Assembly: GCA_013398275.1 (NCBI GenBank)
Contig: VZSE01005958.1
Location: forward strand, 372,001-436,000
Direction of reading: 5' to 3'
Source: Promerops cafer
Lineage: Eukaryota; Chordata; Aves; Passeriformes; Nectariniidae
DNA: 64,000 nt
Shown here: one piece after another, positions 38,001-50,163 of the stretch
How the letters are laid out: the number at the start of each line of letters is the position of its first letter
How positions within the stretch are numbered: the first letter of the stretch is position 1
Translations under genes and position numbers: made by a program
The notes under the pieces: generated by a model
Seen by the model: only the letters and a program-made list of their open reading frames with translations
Told to the model about the DNA's origin: nothing
Databases searched by the model: none

Positions 38001-41000
38001 TTGAATGAGTGGTCCTCTAAATATTCTGTTTGAATCACTCACTGGAGTATTTTGCAGTGTACAAACTGTATTTTGATGATCTCATTGAACAAATGATAAT
38101 GCAATACACTGGCAAAGTAGCCTATAAAATGGATTTCGTTGTTGTTTACTATAGTCATGTCTTTTACGTGTAAGTGGGGAGATGCAGTTGTGAAGGAGAA
38201 ATATCCTCCTTTTGAAACGGTAGCTTCAGTCTTTTGAGATTTTAATTGTATTGTCATCTCCTAATTTTTTTTTCTTCTCAAATCTCCTTAAAAAATTTCA
38301 GGAATGAAGGAAGTGGTAGACATGAATGTTTGCAAAGTCTTTTTTTGGGATATGTGTGTGCATTTGCGGGTATATAAATTCTTCGTAATTATGCGATGAT
38401 ACATGTTATATATCATGATTAGGCATAGAACTCCCTTTAGGTAGATTTTACTTCCTTTGGAAAATATCTCTGGTTGTACTTGAATGCTAACTTTTATGCT
38501 AATAATATTATCATCAGGGAAGTATACAATAAAATAGGAAGAAAATAGATTTCTACCAAAGCTGCTAAGAAGACTGTGTCAGTCTTGGCATAATGATGGA
38601 CTAGCCCCTTGCATAAATTTAAGAAGTCTCAACTCACAACAAGTTCAGATGACTAATAAAATTCACGAGTCTTCAGAAATCATGCACCAAACATGACTGG
38701 TTGATAATATAGCTTTCCTTCATGGCAACCATAAAAATTAAGCTGCCTTCTTGTTCCTAACTAGTGAAACAAGATGCATCAAATCAGAGTTTCTAAATGC
38801 AGGCAACTGTAATTTGTGATATCATTTACAGGCATAGCTGCTATTGCAGTTAAATTAATGTTTTACTTTGCATGGCCATTAGAACATGTAAATAGAGCAT
38901 GATGACCACAGTAATATCTTTCATGTTAAGTGATTATGTTCAGGGCTAATTAATGGCTAGATTCAAATTTTACATCACCCTTGATTTTTTTTTTAAGCTA
39001 ATTGGATACTAACACAGTTTTATTTAAGAGTATTTGAAAAATATAGAAGTGCCTGGCTTATGCTTTGTGCTGTGTGTCTGACTGTTTTGTTTTATTCCTG
39101 TTACTAATGCATTTGGTGCAGACTCTGCTTATAAATCCTTGAGATACGTTGCTTACCATATTTTGTAAAGGTTGTCAAAGTAAAAAGCTGCTGGTTAGTT
39201 TGGTAAACATTCAAATGTTCTTCTGCTAAAATATCTTTTCTTTGCAAATCATTGTGGAAGGTGTGTAGACTTCTTGATTTTATTTGCTTGTTAAGTCAGC
39301 TGGGAAAAAGAAAAAAATGGAGAAATTTATCTGTGAGTTTATAAATAAATGTGTTTCTTTTCCACTTAAAGAAAAAATAGTCTTCTTTGGCCTTTTGATT
39401 AGGGATAAAATCAGTATATCTTAGTTCAGTGATAATTCCCTAGTCATGGAATATGGATCTGATCCTTTCAAAATAATGGAAGGACAACCAATGTTGAATA
39501 GCAATTCAAATTTTTCCTGTCTCAAATAATTTTTTATTGTGTCGTACGAAAAATATGGTAATTAGAGAAACCAAAAATACTATTTCTTGTTTTTTAAATA
39601 GTGAAACTCTTTCATTATATCAGACAGTAAAAGCTGTCTGATGTAGAGAACTTAATATATCCAATCATTATCCTGCCAGAGTTGCCATTTATTATTTATT
39701 TTGTTTATTAAAAAAAAGAGGCCATGCAGTTAGCAACATATTGAGAGACCTCATGAAGTGATGGAATACTATAGACCATTGGAATACAAAGTAACTTTTA
39801 TCTAAGCAAATACATATAAAAAGAAAAAAAGCCATTATCCTATTTGTAATTTTAGGTTAAAATTTACTAAAAAATATGTAATTCCCAAAGATATTTTACT
39901 ATAAAATTCTATATTATCAGCAGCATTGTTTCCCCTTCAATGCTCCTCCCACAAAGAGCTGGGTATGCCCACAAATGTCTCTGATTAAACTACGGAAGTG
40001 TTATAACTAATTTTACATTTCATGAACACTTCTGAGGAAAATTTTTACTTGGTCAAAGCATCGTACATTTGAAATAGATAAATGTGATATCAACTATTTT
40101 CCTTCAATGGAAAACTAAAATATGAGATGTAGTCAAAGGGAATGCTTTTTGTCAGTATCATTTTCATTAGCGCACTGGAATTGAGTTCAGCCAGGTCAGC
40201 CTGAATATATTCAAAAATTATGGAGGAGGTAATTATAACTGTATGAATAGCTAGGTAGTACGAACAGATACAAAAGAGGTAGCCGTGTAAAACTTTTAAA
40301 TATAGTTAACAAGTTTTTTCTCTACAGCGAGGACCAAATTTTCATAAATAAATCTGACTTCAGGTATTTTATATTAATATTAGAAATATTAGAAATGTAA
40401 GACATTTAAAATTAATTACCTGTTTGGTTTCCTTCAAAAGTTAAACACCCCCACTTTTTTTTTTTTTTAAAGTAACTTTTCAAATGGCTCTTCCATGTCT
40501 GTTTCCAGAAGAAAGCTGTCACTCCTGAAACTCAAGTATTTCCCCCCTGGCCATGATGATGACTAGCTCAGATGCAGAAAACCAGTTGTTAAACATCTAA
40601 GTCAGGAAGCACATTGTCCTTTTTCTCCTACTCTTGTCATTTGCAACAATTTATCCAGGTGCTAGCAATCTTAAGTCCTGGAAACTTGTATGTGGTCTGT
40701 ACAGATCTGTGTGGAAAAGGTGTTTGATCGTAATAACTAGAGCATGGTCAACAGCTGCACAAAGAAAAATTGCATGGGTAGATCTCATTCATTATTTACA
40801 AGGCTCATAGATTTCTTCTATGTAGTGAACTGACCCCTGACCTTCATTCATTTATGCCTTCTAAAAAACATCAGTATATTGATAATAAATAAATCAACTA
40901 ATTGAATTTTTGTTAGTTTTCTACTCTCTAAGTCTAATCCAAAACTCAGGTATCAATCACATCAAGTGGTGATTTTTTTGTTCACCATAGACTAAATAAA

Positions 41001-42304
41001 AAGTTGTTCCCATTACATCAAATTTTGTCCATTATGATTCAAGACATTACTTAGTTCCACCTTTTTGCGGAATAGCTTCCCTCATCCCTTCAGATAGGTG
41101 AAAACATTTACTTTATTAATTTCAAAGCAAATTAATTTGCTTTCATGTTTTTATCGTCACTAAAAATAAGATACAATTTTAAATAGTCATATGATCCAAA
41201 CCCAAAATTGTTTCTATATCAAACAGAGAAGAAATGATGCTTTCAGCCTTTCAAAACCAATTTAAGAACAAAAGTGAAATATAAAATTCACAAAAATAAA
41301 TACTTCCTTACAAGTTATTTGGGGTTTGAAAAATTGACATTTACAGCAAAAAAAAAAATCTGCTGAAAACCTTCTGACCTTTTTAAGTCCCCTTTGCTGC
41401 ACTTACTGATGTATGTAACAAGTCTATATGTCTAAGAAGAGGAAGGTTATTTTGTAGCTCATGTTAGGACATTGACACTCAATTAGTGGGCAGCAAATTC
41501 TTTTCTTTGCTTATCTTCCTCTTATGTAGAAAGCCACGATACTCAAAGTACTTTTATTTTTGAGTTTTCAGGTGATTATTTTGATGCAGTAGAAGTTTTG
41601 TGGTTCTTACATATCCCAAGATTAAAACCACAATATTAGTTTATCTCTATATCTTCTGGTATTCGAAATGAAGTAAATATTCATCATTTCACATCAAGGT
41701 GTCAGTCAAATACACAAATGTCTTGAAGCTATGTTGGCCCCTTCAACCTTTCAACATTGACTTTGATTTACTTAAAAATTCAGTCTAAAGTAATCAATAT
41801 ATTCACCAAAGCTGATGGATTCCTACACAAAAAAAAAAAAAAAAAAAAAAAGTTTTTTTCTTATGAATAAGCATTTTCTGTACAAAGATGTGCTGGTGAA
41901 ATATTTATTGTGTTATAAAGCCACTAAGGCGTAAATGTCTCTTCCTTTGAAAGAGATAAAAGATGAATAGTCTTCATCTCTATAACATTTCAAAAAGCTA
42001 TATGTGAAAGCAAACAGAAAGTGGATAAAATTGTGTGTAAAAACATAAGGTAAAGCATAAAAGCATAATAACGTAAAGCTTAATGTTCAAGTAGAAAAAG
42101 CAATAGCAGTGTAATTTGTAACTAAAAATGAAATTAATAGTAAAATAAATCAGTTTAAGAAAATATTATGAATAAAAGAATCCAAGCTTTCAATGCAATT
42201 CATACTCTGTACATGCATTTGCACAATAAGAAACATATCTGTTTTCACTTACTTTCTGTTTTATTATTATTTTTAAATAAGACATAGATATAAAGAAGAA
42301 TTTT
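35061..42304. other. Unannotated AT-rich DNA
   Basis: This is a long block with no gene or transposon that I can identify. Open frames are rare and short, the longest being about 80 codons at 37432-37680. It contains short homopolymers, including an A run at 41829-41851. Confidence 0.6.
41829..41851. repeat. Poly(A) run, 23 bases
   Basis: This is an uninterrupted run of A. No element upstream looks like a retrotransposed transcript, so I treat it as a simple repeat. Confidence 0.9.
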
Positions 42305-42505
42305 TTTCTGGGGCGGTGGTGAGGCACTGTAACAGGTTGCCCAAGGAAGTTCTCGATTCCCTGGAAGTGTTCAAGGCCAGACTGTATCAGGCTTCAAGCA
42401 ACCTCGTCTAGAGAAAGACATCCCTGCCCATGGCAGACTGGCTGGAACTAGATCACTCTGAAGGTCCCTTACAATCCAAACCATTCTGTGGTTCTATGAT
42501 TTTAT
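42305..42505 (+). mobile_element. CR1 LINE 3' tail fragment
   Basis: It runs from GAGGCACTGTAACAGGTTGCC through the CR1 3' untranslated region to CCATTCTGTGGTTCTATGA, the usual CR1 end. It is strongly 5' truncated. Confidence 0.88.
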
Positions 42506-45500
42506 GGTACATGTGGTGACTTTGAAGACATGGCTGTATGTCTTTATATTGAAGTCTTCAGTCATTGTTTTTTGCTGCTGTTCAAAGCAGGTTAACTCCC
42601 TTTTGACGTTTTCTACCTGCATTTCGTAAACATTAGCTGTTGACAGGGAGTGCAGCTGTAGAACACATTTAGTGCATGTGTAGCACACACATGGGGTCTG
42701 CGTTACCTCATGTTAACAGGAGCTTACTTTTACTCAAATTACAAAGAAAAAAAGCACGCATTAACATAGAAAAAGGAAATTTTGTTTTTCATCTCGGGTA
42801 TATGGAAAATGTCTAATGTTGAACATTGTGTCTTGACACTGACTACCCAGTTCCTTAAAAATGCAGACCGTGTGGACCGCAATTTTTTTTGTATTTTTTA
42901 TATTGGCAATATATGGTCCCAATCTTGTAGATGTAGTTAAGTGATGCCAATAACGTTGTGGTAAATAACAGTCTTGTTCACAAACCTTCCATAGTACCAT
43001 AAGCACTACTTATTATGTTACTGTATTTGAAATAAATTTAGTTAAAGAAAAATATCATATTCCAAAATTATCTGCATTCAGCAAAAAAAAGGATGGAGCT
43101 GAGTGTTCAAGTGTGAACAGAAGACAGCCATGGGATCCAATTTGTAAAGCTAACCAAAGTCCTCAGGCCTATACTGAGTGTCTGTGTTACTTTTCTTTGT
43201 GTTTTAAATAGTTTTCTACCTATTGCAAGTTTAAGATCTGTCAACTTTGTATTTCAGTATAGATGTCAAAATCCATACCTTTAAATATACTAATGAGTAC
43301 TTATGGAAAAATGAAAGGGGTCAACACATGTCATCTTTAACTTAATTTGTTACAGCAGAAGCTCTTTAAAAACTTCTCTGTGATTGAGAACATGAACCTT
43401 CATTTCTGCATAAAGAGAAGCAATGAAGTTGTCATGGTTATTATAGTCCAATTTTAGGAGCACTACCCTTGAAATATTTTGACTTACTGAAGCTTTAATG
43501 AGACGAAAACTGTATCTAGGTCTTGATTATACTCACAGCATTTTTCTTGGATATGCAGACATGAAAAAGAATCACACCAATTTTACTGTAATATGCTTAG
43601 AATGAAATCACACTGACTTCTGTGTGAGGCATTTTCTGCACATTCATCAGTTCAGCAATTTAGAATCTGTCTAACAGTTATCTTCCTAGATGCAGTTGAG
43701 AGCAAACTATGACAATGATTGTCCCAAGAAGAATGATTTTCATTTCCTTTAGAGAGATGGATGGATTCTTTTTTTTTTTTTTGCAGACGCTGAACATTTG
43801 TAGATGTCAGAAGCAGGCTTGTCAAAGCATTGTTTCAGAAAACCTTTTGGATTTTTTTTCCTCTTCACAGCAACAGGAATGCAGCATGTATCTTCAAAGT
43901 GTCTCTGTAAAGCTGCGAGGAGACTCATTATCCCCCACCCCCCCATAATTAGGATAAATTAAGAAATTTGTGAAATTAGATAGTAAATTTTAAATACAAA
44001 GTCAGATACAAACACAAAGCCACATTTTATGCTAAGGTTGATAATATAGACACTATTGTGGTCAAGAAGGTAGTCTCATGGGAAGGCAGATAAACTGTGT
44101 ATATTCTAATATACAAAGAACATGTCCATGACTTGACCATTGTTTTGTCTGTTCAGTTTCCTGTTTTGTTTCTAGCTTGTATTAAGGATTAATAATCAGG
44201 TGATTCTAAAAAAAATCAAAAGTTTCTATTTATATTCCTCTTTCCTATAGCATATTAATGCTGAGAAATTTTCTGCTAGCTTTTCCAAAGATAACAGCTG
44301 CCTGTATTATAATCCACAATTTAAAAAGCTTGTTTGAACAAACCATCTTTGATTTTTTATCTAAGATTTCCTATTTTTTAAGTTCCTTGCATATACCACT
44401 ATGGACAACTACGTAACATGGTGACAGTGGTTTTATAACAAGCTAGTGCTAAACTTGAGTAAAGGTTATGACTTATTTGTTGATTTCTCCCAGCAAGCAT
44501 TGACATTTGAACTGCAAAACCCAAGCCATACAGATGCTTATCTGTCACTTCAGTGAAAAGTGTATCTAGCACCAGCTTTCTTCATGCTGAATATTCTTGG
44601 AAGAAATGTTCCACATAATATAGTTACATAGAAACAATATTTTGCAAATTTTTCTCACTAAGTACCTTGTTCACCTACTTACCATCACAGTCAGAAGGTA
44701 CTGTTGTTCCACCAAACTGTATCTAATGAAATATTTAACAATTGATTTTCATTCAACATTTTCCATTAACACATCATGTATCATTTAGCAAATCAGTTAC
44801 GTAGTGAGTTATGTTTAATGCTGGTATACCCCCTTCCTCACAACAAATGAGCAGTGCTGTCCCTTAAACTAGCTGCCATGGTATAAATGAAGATTATGTG
44901 CTGAGATATATTACAGACTGAGCATGACTAGACACCATTGAAACATTTTAGTGTGTGTCTAGAAGAGGACTAGCCTTGCAGGGAGGCATGCCTTATTAGC
45001 TTTCCTAGAGACACAGGTGTCTGCAGAAGGTCACCCTTCAGCAAACAGCGATGCTAGGAACAGTGATATTCACTTGTGTTTATTAAAAAAACCCCAGAGT
45101 TTTAAAAATTAGGGTTATTAAATAGGTTAATAAATAGGAGAATGACTTAAATTTCTGGATAGTTTATTTCTGCGAAGTTAAAAAATATTCCGGATAAATG
45201 GGACAGACTTTTTAACTGTGTCTGTGGAAAATAATTAAATAAACATGTTTAAAGAAAGTCACAATGAAAGCTTAGCAGGAATTTTAAATTAATGCATTTT
45301 AGATAGTTTCAGAAAAGAAATCTTAGGCCTTTGAGGAAACCGCTGTTAACACCTTTCTCTTTTCAACTCAGTCTGCACTAAACATGATTTGTCACAGTAA
45401 GGACTTCAACCATAAGGAGATTGCTTTTAAAAGTATAAAACCTCAAATGATCTTTCTGGCTTTTTTAGATGGGAGAGTGACTTGAAGGTAATAAAGGTTT

Positions 45501-46790
45501 TATACATTTGTTTTCAAGTTCAGACTATTTTAATTTTATTTCTAAATTTGAACTTGAGTTCTGATTCATTCACCCACAGTACTTCACTGTGTCCAAAGTC
45601 CAGAAATGGTAAAACTGTTAATTGCAGATTGTAACATCCTGTATATCAGAGAGGTGGAAGGAATCTGAGACCAAATTTTCCCTTGAAACCTACTCAAAAT
45701 AAAAGATAATGTATTATTCAAATATTTCTTGAAAATCGAAAAAAAAAAGGCCTTGTGGCTTTTGGAGAGCATTAAAATTTCAAACTTTTTTGCAATAAAA
45801 GCACAGAATGTGCATGGCATTATAGTGTATTATACACTTACAGAAGAAAAAAATAAAAGACAAAAAAGCTCCTCTTTTAACACTCAGGGACAGCCAGTTG
45901 ATTTAATTTCTACCAAAACAATTTAAATAGTTTCTTGATGGGTAAAGTGTGTATCAGTTACACCAAGAAATTGAAATATTGATTAATAATTGAAAAGGAT
46001 GGTATTATTTGGGTGGAAATGTAACCACCACTTTCAATACTCTCATGAAATCTGAGTTGTGCCAAGGGCTTTGGGCACAAGTGATATCTTGACAATTTAA
46101 AAATGCAGAAATTAAAAATATCTCATCAATAAATCATTTAAAATTTCATATACTATTCAAAATCTTTTGTCAAATATGCAGCTGATCACTAAATCAGTAA
46201 AATAGATGTATGGAAAAAATCTTATTATGCCTATGTGTGCGGCTTTTTTTTTTTTATTTGTCAGAATGATTCTTACAACAAAATCTTTCATGGGAAGTGT
46301 TAAGGTAGAATGCTCATTGGATGAGATTTTCCCTCACCATGAAATCTTATTATTCAAATAAGTCCTATCATGTTATTTTCTGATCACACTTTAAACTCAA
46401 TGACACAGAAGTTACTCTGCTCCCTGCTTTGTTTTAATGTGTGCAAAGGAAGACAAGAAAGGTGTTGAGTGTTTAGGGGGTTTTTGTCTGTAGGAATAAG
46501 GGAGAAATTCAAACCAATGATTCCATAACATTTTATAATGCCATATCATTATAAAAGTAAAAAAAAAAAAAAAATAAAAAAAAAAATTATTAAGATAGTT
46601 CACTGTACCTTAATAGAATGAACCAATGGGTAATTCTTGAAATTTGACAGTGTGATCTCTAAGGTGTTAGCTGTTTCTCCTTATAAAACAACAATATAGT
46701 CACTAGTATTTAAAGAGTGCTTTGCACATTAACATTCAGTTCTGGAAAATGAGAAATCTAATGCCAATATTTTCTAACAGCAATACGTGA
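42506..46790. other. Unannotated AT-rich DNA
   Basis: No gene was recognised. Simple sequence includes a T run near 43769-43782 and an A-rich tract at 46559-46588. Short frames here are chance frames. Confidence 0.55.
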
Positions 46791-47219
46791 GCTGGAGCTT
46801 ATTGTTGAAAGGGACAAGGCAGCAGTCCCAAGGTGACCCTGTCTGAGGCGAAGGGCCATCTTCATATGAGTCCCCTAACCTCAACCATTCTGCCATACAT
46901 GAACAGTTTTAATTAAAGACCAGGGTGAATTCAGTAGTGCAAGTGTCTGCCTTCTTCATTTTCCTTTCTTCTTTTACCTCACTTGGCAACTATTCAGGAT
47001 CCCTAACCCACTCCCGCATCCTCATTGTTGGGCTGCTTAGTGCCAGACCTTTGTGCACAGGGCACTGATTTTTCATCACAGGAACTGATAAATTAGGGGT
47101 GAAAACCCACCTTCAAGGCCTCAAGACCAAATGTATCTGCACTGGGTGAACAACAGTGGGTTGCAGCCCAGGAGGTTTTCCTTCAGATAACCTTTACGTC
47201 CTCTCTCCCACAGCTTGCT

Positions 47220-47273
47220 CCCACCTGTCCAGTTGCAAGAACTTATGGGTCCTGCACAGGTGTTGTCTGGAGC
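47220..47273. repeat. Diverged duplication, copy A
   Basis: It aligns by eye with 47892-47945 over about 54 bp at roughly three quarters identity, centred on CCCAYCTGYCCAGTTG. A further weak match (about 47085-47125 against 47550-47590) hints that a larger segment was duplicated. Confidence 0.5.
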
Positions 47274-47891
47274 AGCCCCTGTCTGGTTCCATCCAGTCCA
47301 GCAAGGGCGGGGGAAGGGTGGACAGTGAGCTGAACACAAGCCAGCACAAGCCACCCTTTAGTCCAAGGTTGTGCTGGGCTGCATAAGGAAGGGTCTTGGC
47401 AGTAAGGCTTGAAAGATTGCTTGGAGCTGAATCTGCTGAGGGATGCCACAGGCAACAAGGGCTTCTCTAAATGTCTAAGTGGCAAAGACCAGGGAAAAGA
47501 TGAGCCCATTGCTGAATAGGGCATAGAGACGTGTTGTCTTGGCTTCAGTGATAAGGCAGAGGTGAAAACTCTCCTGCAAGGCCACAGGAAGATGTCAAAA
47601 CCTCTTGCACAACAGTCTTTTCCTCTTTGGGGGATCTACTTTCCTGGCTGGTGGCAAACAGTAAACAGTTCCTTGGAACACAGGGACATCATGGAGTGTC
47701 ACTGTGACATCACCACAACCTTGCTGCTTTTCAGAAGCTCTGTCACCTGGCACTCTGTCCAGGACTCCTGCAGGCACACACGTAAGGTGAGTAGGCTCCA
47801 GAAGGATCAGGGTCTTGCTCTTTAAGCTTTGGCTTCTTAGAGAGCAGCAGCTCCAGGCCCTGTGCAAAGGCAGCCTCTTCCAATCTCCTCT

Positions 47892-47945
47892 CCCATCTGC
47901 CCAGTTGTGAGGCCCTGTGGGTCCCACACAGGAGCTGTCCTGGAG
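47892..47945. repeat. Diverged duplication, copy B
   Basis: This is the partner of 47220-47273, 672 bp downstream, in the same orientation. Confidence 0.5.
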
Positions 47946-48440
47946 CTGTGAGTGCCAGGAGGGTGCTGGGGCTTTCCAGCACTGAAGGCTCTCTGCCTTT
48001 CCCTACTGAGTCCTTCAGGTACCCTATGCTAAACACGGGAATGTCTGGGAGACTTTATGAGGTGTTTGGAGGGTTGGACACAGCAGATCTTTCCCCAGGG
48101 CCTCCTGACAGCTCACCAGAGCCTGACCCAGGTCTCTCAGCAATCTAGCTTGAGCTCTGGGGAGATGTGGAGACCAGGCCTCCCCTTCCTGCTCTCACTC
48201 CCTCTCTACCTCCTGCCATGGAGCAGACCTCCATGGGGTCTGTCCTACCTCCTTCCCGGTCCCAGTGGGAGCCTTTCCAACCTTCGGCCACATGGGCTCT
48301 TCATGCCTGCCTTTCCCTGATGCACAGACAGGAGGTTTCCCCAGCACCTCAACATCCAGTGATGGCTGCTTGCCTATGGGCAGTAAGGGCAGAAGGCAGG
48401 AGTGCAGGGCTGTCCTTGGGCTAGCTCGCCCACAGGACAC

Positions 48441-48472
48441 CTGCTGCTGTTGCTGTTGCTGCTGCTGCTGCT
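48441..48472. repeat. CTG trinucleotide repeat with TTG interruptions
   Basis: About ten to eleven CTG/TTG triplets run in tandem. If the long version of the RING frame were used they would lie just before it. In another frame they read as poly-Cys, which is unlikely to be translated. Confidence 0.9.
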
Positions 48473-48673
48473 TTGAAGCCCAACTGCTTTGAAGCTCCCA
48501 GCCCTTCAGGAGACCCTTACCTTCTCTATCCCAAGGCTTGCTTCGGCTTTCCTCGTCTTTCCCCTCTGAGCACTAGAGAAAGTCACCCAGGCACTTTGCA
48601 TGTCTCCCTTTCCAGGACTGGGTGCAGGACACTGAGGAAGCCCTGGCAGAGAGACTCTGCTACAAGGGGCAGC

Positions 48674-49045
48674 ATGAGCCAGCTGCCACCAGCAGGGCCA
48701 TCGGAAATGGCAGCAGCAGGTGGCCTATGCCCCATCTGCCTGGGTGACCTTGAAAACGCCACCTATGTGGAGGTCTGTCGGCATCGCTTTTGCTTCATCT
48801 GTATCTGTGAATGGGCCAAACTGACAGAGACCTGCCCACTGTGCAAGCAGCCCTTCAAGCAACTGCTGCGCACTGTGACAGCGGACAACAGCCATGAGGA
48901 ATACGTGGCTGGCTGGTCTGCCCACCGCCAAAGGAAGGCAGCCAGGATCCGGAGCAGATCCCCACAGCGGCGCTACAACCCGAATCGCAGGCGTGCTGAC
49001 ACCCAGCCCTCCACGGGGAGAAGGGGGACTGTGGGGACAGACTGA
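48674..49045 (+). CDS. Short TOPORS-like RING finger protein (putative E3 ubiquitin ligase)
   Basis: The 123-aa product has a complete C3HC4 RING domain near its N-terminus: zinc ligands C19, C22, C35, H37, C40, C43, C54 and C57, with I21 and W47 at the usual E2-contact positions. The spacing and the CPLCKQPF end most resemble the RING of TOPORS, a nuclear ubiquitin and SUMO ligase. A basic, Arg/Ser-rich tail (91-107, RIRSRSPQRRYNPNRRR) could direct it to the nucleus. TOPORS itself is around 1,000 residues. Here the frame stops about 65 residues after the RING, so this is a short paralogue or a truncated retrocopy. I chose the ATG at 48674 (A at -3). The next Met, codon 12 at 48707, has a better context (GAAATGG), and the frame is open back to an ATG at 48473. 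A poly(A) signal follows. An intact RING in a gene-poor region suggests constraint, but transcription is unproven. Confidence 0.72.
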   Translation: MSQLPPAGPSEMAAAGGLCPICLGDLENATYVEVCRHRFCFICICEWAKLTETCPLCKQPFKQLLRTVTADNSHEEYVAGWSAHRQRKAARIRSRSPQRRYNPNRRRADTQPSTGRRGTVGTD

Positions 49046-49226
49046 GTGCAGAGGGATCCAGTAGCTGTGGGGCCCTCCGAAGCCCCTTCTCAGCGGGCTG
49101 CTGCAGCCAGCACTTCTCATGAGGGAACACCACTGAGCACAAGGGAGCACCTGGCCAGCCCTGCCAGGTGCAGCAGGTGCAGCAGCAGGGCTGCTGCAGC
49201 TCCTGCAACAAACCTCTTTCACCTGC

Positions 49227-49232
49227 AATAAA
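49227..49232 (+). terminator. Poly(A) signal AATAAA of the RING gene
   Basis: AATAAA lies 182 bp after the stop codon. It implies a short 3' untranslated region and a complete transcript end. Confidence 0.6.
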
Positions 49233-49859
49233 CATCCCAGAGCTTTCAATTTTGGGATGTGTATCATAATTTCAGTCATTTTTAACTGCTGCAACAGAAG
49301 ATGTTTCTCTCCTGCTTTCCCTACTTCCCACTTCCAAGCACCAGGGCAAGGGTGTCCAAGGCGTTTTCCCAGCAGCTGCTTCTGCTGGTGCTTCTGTACC
49401 CAAATGCTCCTGGTCATTCTTTAGGCCCTACCTCAGACCATCTCTGACAGCCGCAGCTGAAACTCCTCCCACCCAATTCCCCGTGGCTGTGGCTGGCAGG
49501 CAGGAGAGCACTTGCTATGATCTTCTGGATAATGCTCTCTGGGAATGGGAGTTCAGAAGTGGTGTTAGAGAGTCTGTATTGAAGGGAAGCCTGGATGGCC
49601 TATTTCCAGCAAGAAGCAGGGGTAAATCCACATGAAGTAGATACTTTTTTCTACTTTCTCCACCATGGGAAGTCACACACAGATCCAGAGGTGCCCTGAA
49701 CAACAGGGTTTCAGAAACGATCAATCCACAAATGATCCAGACTTGTCTTTATCTATGAGCCATTTTCAAGGGATGGAAACATGCCAGCACTGACACAGAC
49801 ACTAAACTGTAAACCACAAAAAGATGCAGTGCACAATTTTTCTTGGTTTGCACCTACAA

Positions 49860-49891
49860 GACTTCTCAAGACATGGACTTCTCAAGACATG
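49860..49891. repeat. Exact 16-bp tandem duplication
   Basis: Two head-to-tail copies of GACTTCTCAAGACATG. Confidence 0.9.
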
Positions 49892-50034
49892 TTGCTCAGC
49901 ATTGGCGCTAACCCGGCCAACCCCAGTGACCAAGTCTGAAGCAAGCTGTCCCTGTGGTTTTTTCTGGTCCAGAAACAGCCCAGCTCCTTCACTCTCTGAG
50001 CCAGAAATGGGCCAAAGTAGCTCTGTAGATGGGG

Positions 50035-50163
50035 TCCTGGGGGACAGCAAGCGGCAAAGGACTGTATTCCATGTCTGTTTGAGATGGAGGGGATTGGTCA
50101 AAGGTTGGATTCAGTGACCTTGGAGGTCTTTTCCATCCTAAATGATTCTGTGATTCTGTGATT
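50035..50163 (+). mobile_element. CR1 LINE 3' tail fragment
   Basis: The stretch GGTTGGATTCAGTGACCTTGG to ATGATTCTGTGATTCTGTGA is a standard CR1 3' end with two octamer-like units. The 5' limit is uncertain. Confidence 0.82.

Larger units (their letters stand above)
47787..48615 (+). other. Possible intron in the 5' untranslated region
   Basis: GTGAGT at 47787 is a strong donor consensus, and TCTCCCTTTCCAG ends at 48615 with G following, a good acceptor. Splicing here would put an untranslated exon before the RING coding exon and remove the CTG repeat. It is inferred from splice consensus only. An unspliced transcript is equally compatible. Confidence 0.35.
46791..48673 (+). other. GC-rich upstream part of the RING gene locus
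   Basis: Base composition rises sharply compared with the flanks. This segment holds no long conserved frame on either strand, but it has gene-like signals. A good donor-type site (AAG, then GTGAGT with GT at 47787) and a pyrimidine-rich acceptor (CTCCCTTTCCAG ending at 48615) could join a 5' untranslated exon to the coding exon. It also contains a CTG repeat and a diverged internal duplication. Its many overlapping open frames on both strands are what GC-rich DNA gives by chance. Confidence 0.5.
49046..50034. other. 3' UTR and flank of the RING gene
   Basis: GC-rich sequence continues to about 49500 and then declines. The 230-codon minus-strand frame at 48725-49417 is the shadow of the RING coding region and its flank and has no domain of its own. 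An exact 16-bp tandem duplication (GACTTCTCAAGACATG) lies at 49860-49891. Confidence 0.5.

Noticed and set aside
48725..49417. 230-codon minus-strand open frame, among the longest in the window
   Set aside because: It is antisense to the RING coding region in GC-rich DNA, where stops are rare. The sense strand carries the recognisable zinc-finger motif.
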